A DNA stretch of 15,477 nt from Gammaproteobacteria bacterium (GTDB taxonomy: Bacteria; Pseudomonadota; Gammaproteobacteria; Pseudomonadales; Azotimanducaceae). The translations under genes and the position numbers were made by a program. The number at the start of each line of letters is the position of its first letter. Positions within the stretch are counted from its first letter, which is position 1. Positions 14,324 through 15,477 of this stretch are shown here, in pieces. The notes below the pieces were generated by a model, which was not told the DNA's origin, made no database searches, and was given only the letters and a program-made list of their open reading frames with translations. The DNA is taken from contig JAUILW010000027.1 in the NCBI GenBank assembly GCA_030432795.1, positions 1 through 15,477 on the forward strand, read 5' to 3'.

Positions 14324-15033
14324 CCTGGAAAACCGACGGTCTGGCCCTCGTGCCAGCGCTTACCCTTGGCGTGGTGTTTCTCGCGCTGTTGAGCCTGGGT
14401 GTGAATCGAGAGATTCAGCGCGTGCAGGTGGATGGTGATCTCGATGCGGCCGACAGGGCCGAGGTAACGGCGCTGGTGAAGGCGCACCTGGACGGCGGCA
14501 TTCTAAGCGCAGACATCCGCGATCTCGCGGAGCAACTGCGGGGTTTGTCGTGGCCAAGTTCCATCGCCGTGCGACGCGTGTGGCCCGATCGCATTGTTGT
14601 CAGCGTGCGCAAGTCCACACCGATCGCCCGCTGGGGCGATGAGCGCTATCTCACCTCCGCCGGCGAGATCGTCAGCCTGGCTTCCCCCCGCGAAGATCTG
14701 CCCGCGCTCGCCTGCGCGCATGCCGACCCGCACGCCGCCATGGAGATGTACCGCGCGCTCTCTGCAACAGCGGCGCCATTGCGGCTTGGCATTTCGCGCC
14801 TCGAGCAGAATCTGCTTGGCGAATGGATCGTTGGGTTCGACAATGGCGTGTCGCTCAGTCTTGGTGCGTCGCAGGTGGCTGAGCGGATGAACCGGTTTGC
14901 CTACGCCTACGCCCGTACCTTGCACGCGCACATGGGCGCCATCGCCCACGTGGACGCTCGCTACACGGGTGGCCTGGCCGTGCGTTTTAACGAATTGATT
15001 GCAGGAAATTCCCTCGATGCCGTCGGACAGTAG
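14320..15033 (+). CDS. ftsQ: FtsQ, bitopic divisome protein with POTRA domain
   Basis: FtsQ is a single-pass inner-membrane protein that binds FtsL and FtsB and links early and late divisome parts. The 237-residue product (276 in E. coli) has a short cytoplasmic end, one membrane segment (about 8-28), a POTRA domain (about 32-100, IQRVQVDGDL to RIVVSVRKSTPIARWGD) and a beta domain (about 105-227) ending in IAHVDARYTGGLAVRFN, which matches the conserved VDLRY...A stretch. The cytoplasmic arm is shorter than in E. coli. The frame is open upstream into murC, but the ATG at 14320 has GGAGG 7 nt before it, overlaps the murC stop (ATGA) and starts right before the membrane segment. The 3' end overlaps ftsA by 17 nt. 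Confidence 0.94.
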   Translation: MTWKTDGLALVPALTLGVVFLALLSLGVNREIQRVQVDGDLDAADRAEVTALVKAHLDGGILSADIRDLAEQLRGLSWPSSIAVRRVWPDRIVVSVRKSTPIARWGDERYLTSAGEIVSLASPREDLPALACAHADPHAAMEMYRALSATAAPLRLGISRLEQNLLGEWIVGFDNGVSLSLGASQVAERMNRFAYAYARTLHAHMGAIAHVDARYTGGLAVRFNELIAGNSLDAVGQ

Positions 15034-15477
15034 CCACCATCGAATCGTCGCCCTGGATATCGGCACCAATAAGGTGGCCGCGATCGTTGGCGATGTCACC
15101 CCTGACGGGGAAATCGAGATCATTGGCATCGGCTCGCACCAGTCGCGCGGCCTGAAGAAAGGCGTTGTGGTCAACATCGAGTCCACCGTGCAGAGCATTC
15201 AGCGGGCGGTGGAAGAAGCGGAGCTGATGGCCGGCTGCCAGATCGAGAGCGTCTACGCGGGTATTGCCGGCAGTCACATTCGCAGCATCAACTCGCACGG
15301 AATCGTTGCGATACGAGACCGTGAGGTCACCCAGCAGGACATCGACCGCGTGATCGATGCAGCGCAAGCCATGGCTATTCCCGCTGACCAGCGGGTACTG
15401 CACATCCTGCCGCAGGAATACGTCATCGACTCTCAGGAGGGCGTGAAAGAGCCTCTCGGCATGTCCGGTGTGCGCCT
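15017..15477 (+). CDS. ftsA: FtsA, actin-like membrane anchor of FtsZ (3' end cut off)
   Basis: FtsA is an actin-family ATPase that tethers FtsZ filaments to the inner membrane and recruits later divisome proteins. The frame is open to the window edge; 153 complete codons are visible. They show VALDIGTNKVAAIVGDV (11-27), the phosphate-1 loop of the actin fold, RGLKKGVVVNIESTVQSI (44-61), the AGIAGSHIRSINSHG (81-95) start of the FtsA-specific 1C domain, VTQQDIDRVIDAAQA (104-118) and VLHILPQEYVIDSQEGVKEP (127-146). The ATG at 15017 has AGGAA about 9 nt upstream, and lies inside the end of ftsQ. The C-terminal amphipathic helix and ftsZ, expected next, are outside the window. Confidence 0.97.
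   Translation, partial: MPSDSSHHRIVALDIGTNKVAAIVGDVTPDGEIEIIGIGSHQSRGLKKGVVVNIESTVQSIQRAVEEAELMAGCQIESVYAGIAGSHIRSINSHGIVAIRDREVTQQDIDRVIDAAQAMAIPADQRVLHILPQEYVIDSQEGVKEPLGMSGVR

Overview
The window is a high-GC stretch of chromosomal backbone, most likely from a gammaproteobacterium. The evidence is the gene content and order: sspB, dolP, yraN, lpoA, rsmI, rnpB, then the division and cell wall (dcw) cluster starting with mraZ. This order, with rnpB directly ahead of mraZ, is what I recall from Pseudomonas and relatives. MurE carries the DNPR signature of meso-diaminopimelate enzymes, and LpoA and DolP are outer-membrane lipoproteins, so the cell is Gram-negative with DAP-type peptidoglycan. 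I see no mobile element, CRISPR array, tRNA or prophage sign, and I cannot name a genus.

Layout. Positions 1-366 hold the 3' part of sspB (+). A 71-bp gap with a perfect 11-bp hairpin separates it from a convergent leftward operon, lpoA-yraN-dolP (3181 down to 438), whose genes overlap. rsmI runs rightward from 3180; its ATG and that of lpoA share two base pairs in a CATG. The RNase P RNA gene (about 4024-4377) follows rsmI at once, and its likely -10 box contains the rsmI stop codon. About 225 bp of non-coding DNA then holds a good sigma70 promoter and three TGGG repeats at 10-bp spacing, which match the known type of MraZ operator. From 4603 to the right edge runs one unbroken rightward operon: mraZ, rsmH, ftsL, ftsI, murE, mraY, murD, ftsW, murC, ftsQ, ftsA (cut by the window end).

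How the genes work together. MurE, MurD and MurC are Mur ligases building the UDP-MurNAc peptide; MraY moves it to undecaprenyl phosphate (lipid I); FtsW polymerises lipid II and FtsI cross-links it at the septum; FtsL, FtsQ and FtsA are divisome scaffold and membrane-anchor proteins. MraZ is the likely repressor of the operon and RsmH, like RsmI, methylates C1402 of 16S rRNA. LpoA activates the peptidoglycan synthase PBP1A and DolP supports the outer membrane, so the left part also has an envelope theme.

What stands out. The cluster lacks murF (expected between murE and mraY), murG (between ftsW and murC) and ddlB (between murC and ftsQ), yet all ten gene junctions from mraZ to ftsA overlap by 1-17 nt with no scar. 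The left operon likewise lacks diaA between yraN and dolP. FtsI has SSQ where the SxN active-site motif is expected. I found no previously unknown system; the novelty lies in this compacted, gene-depleted form of a classic operon.
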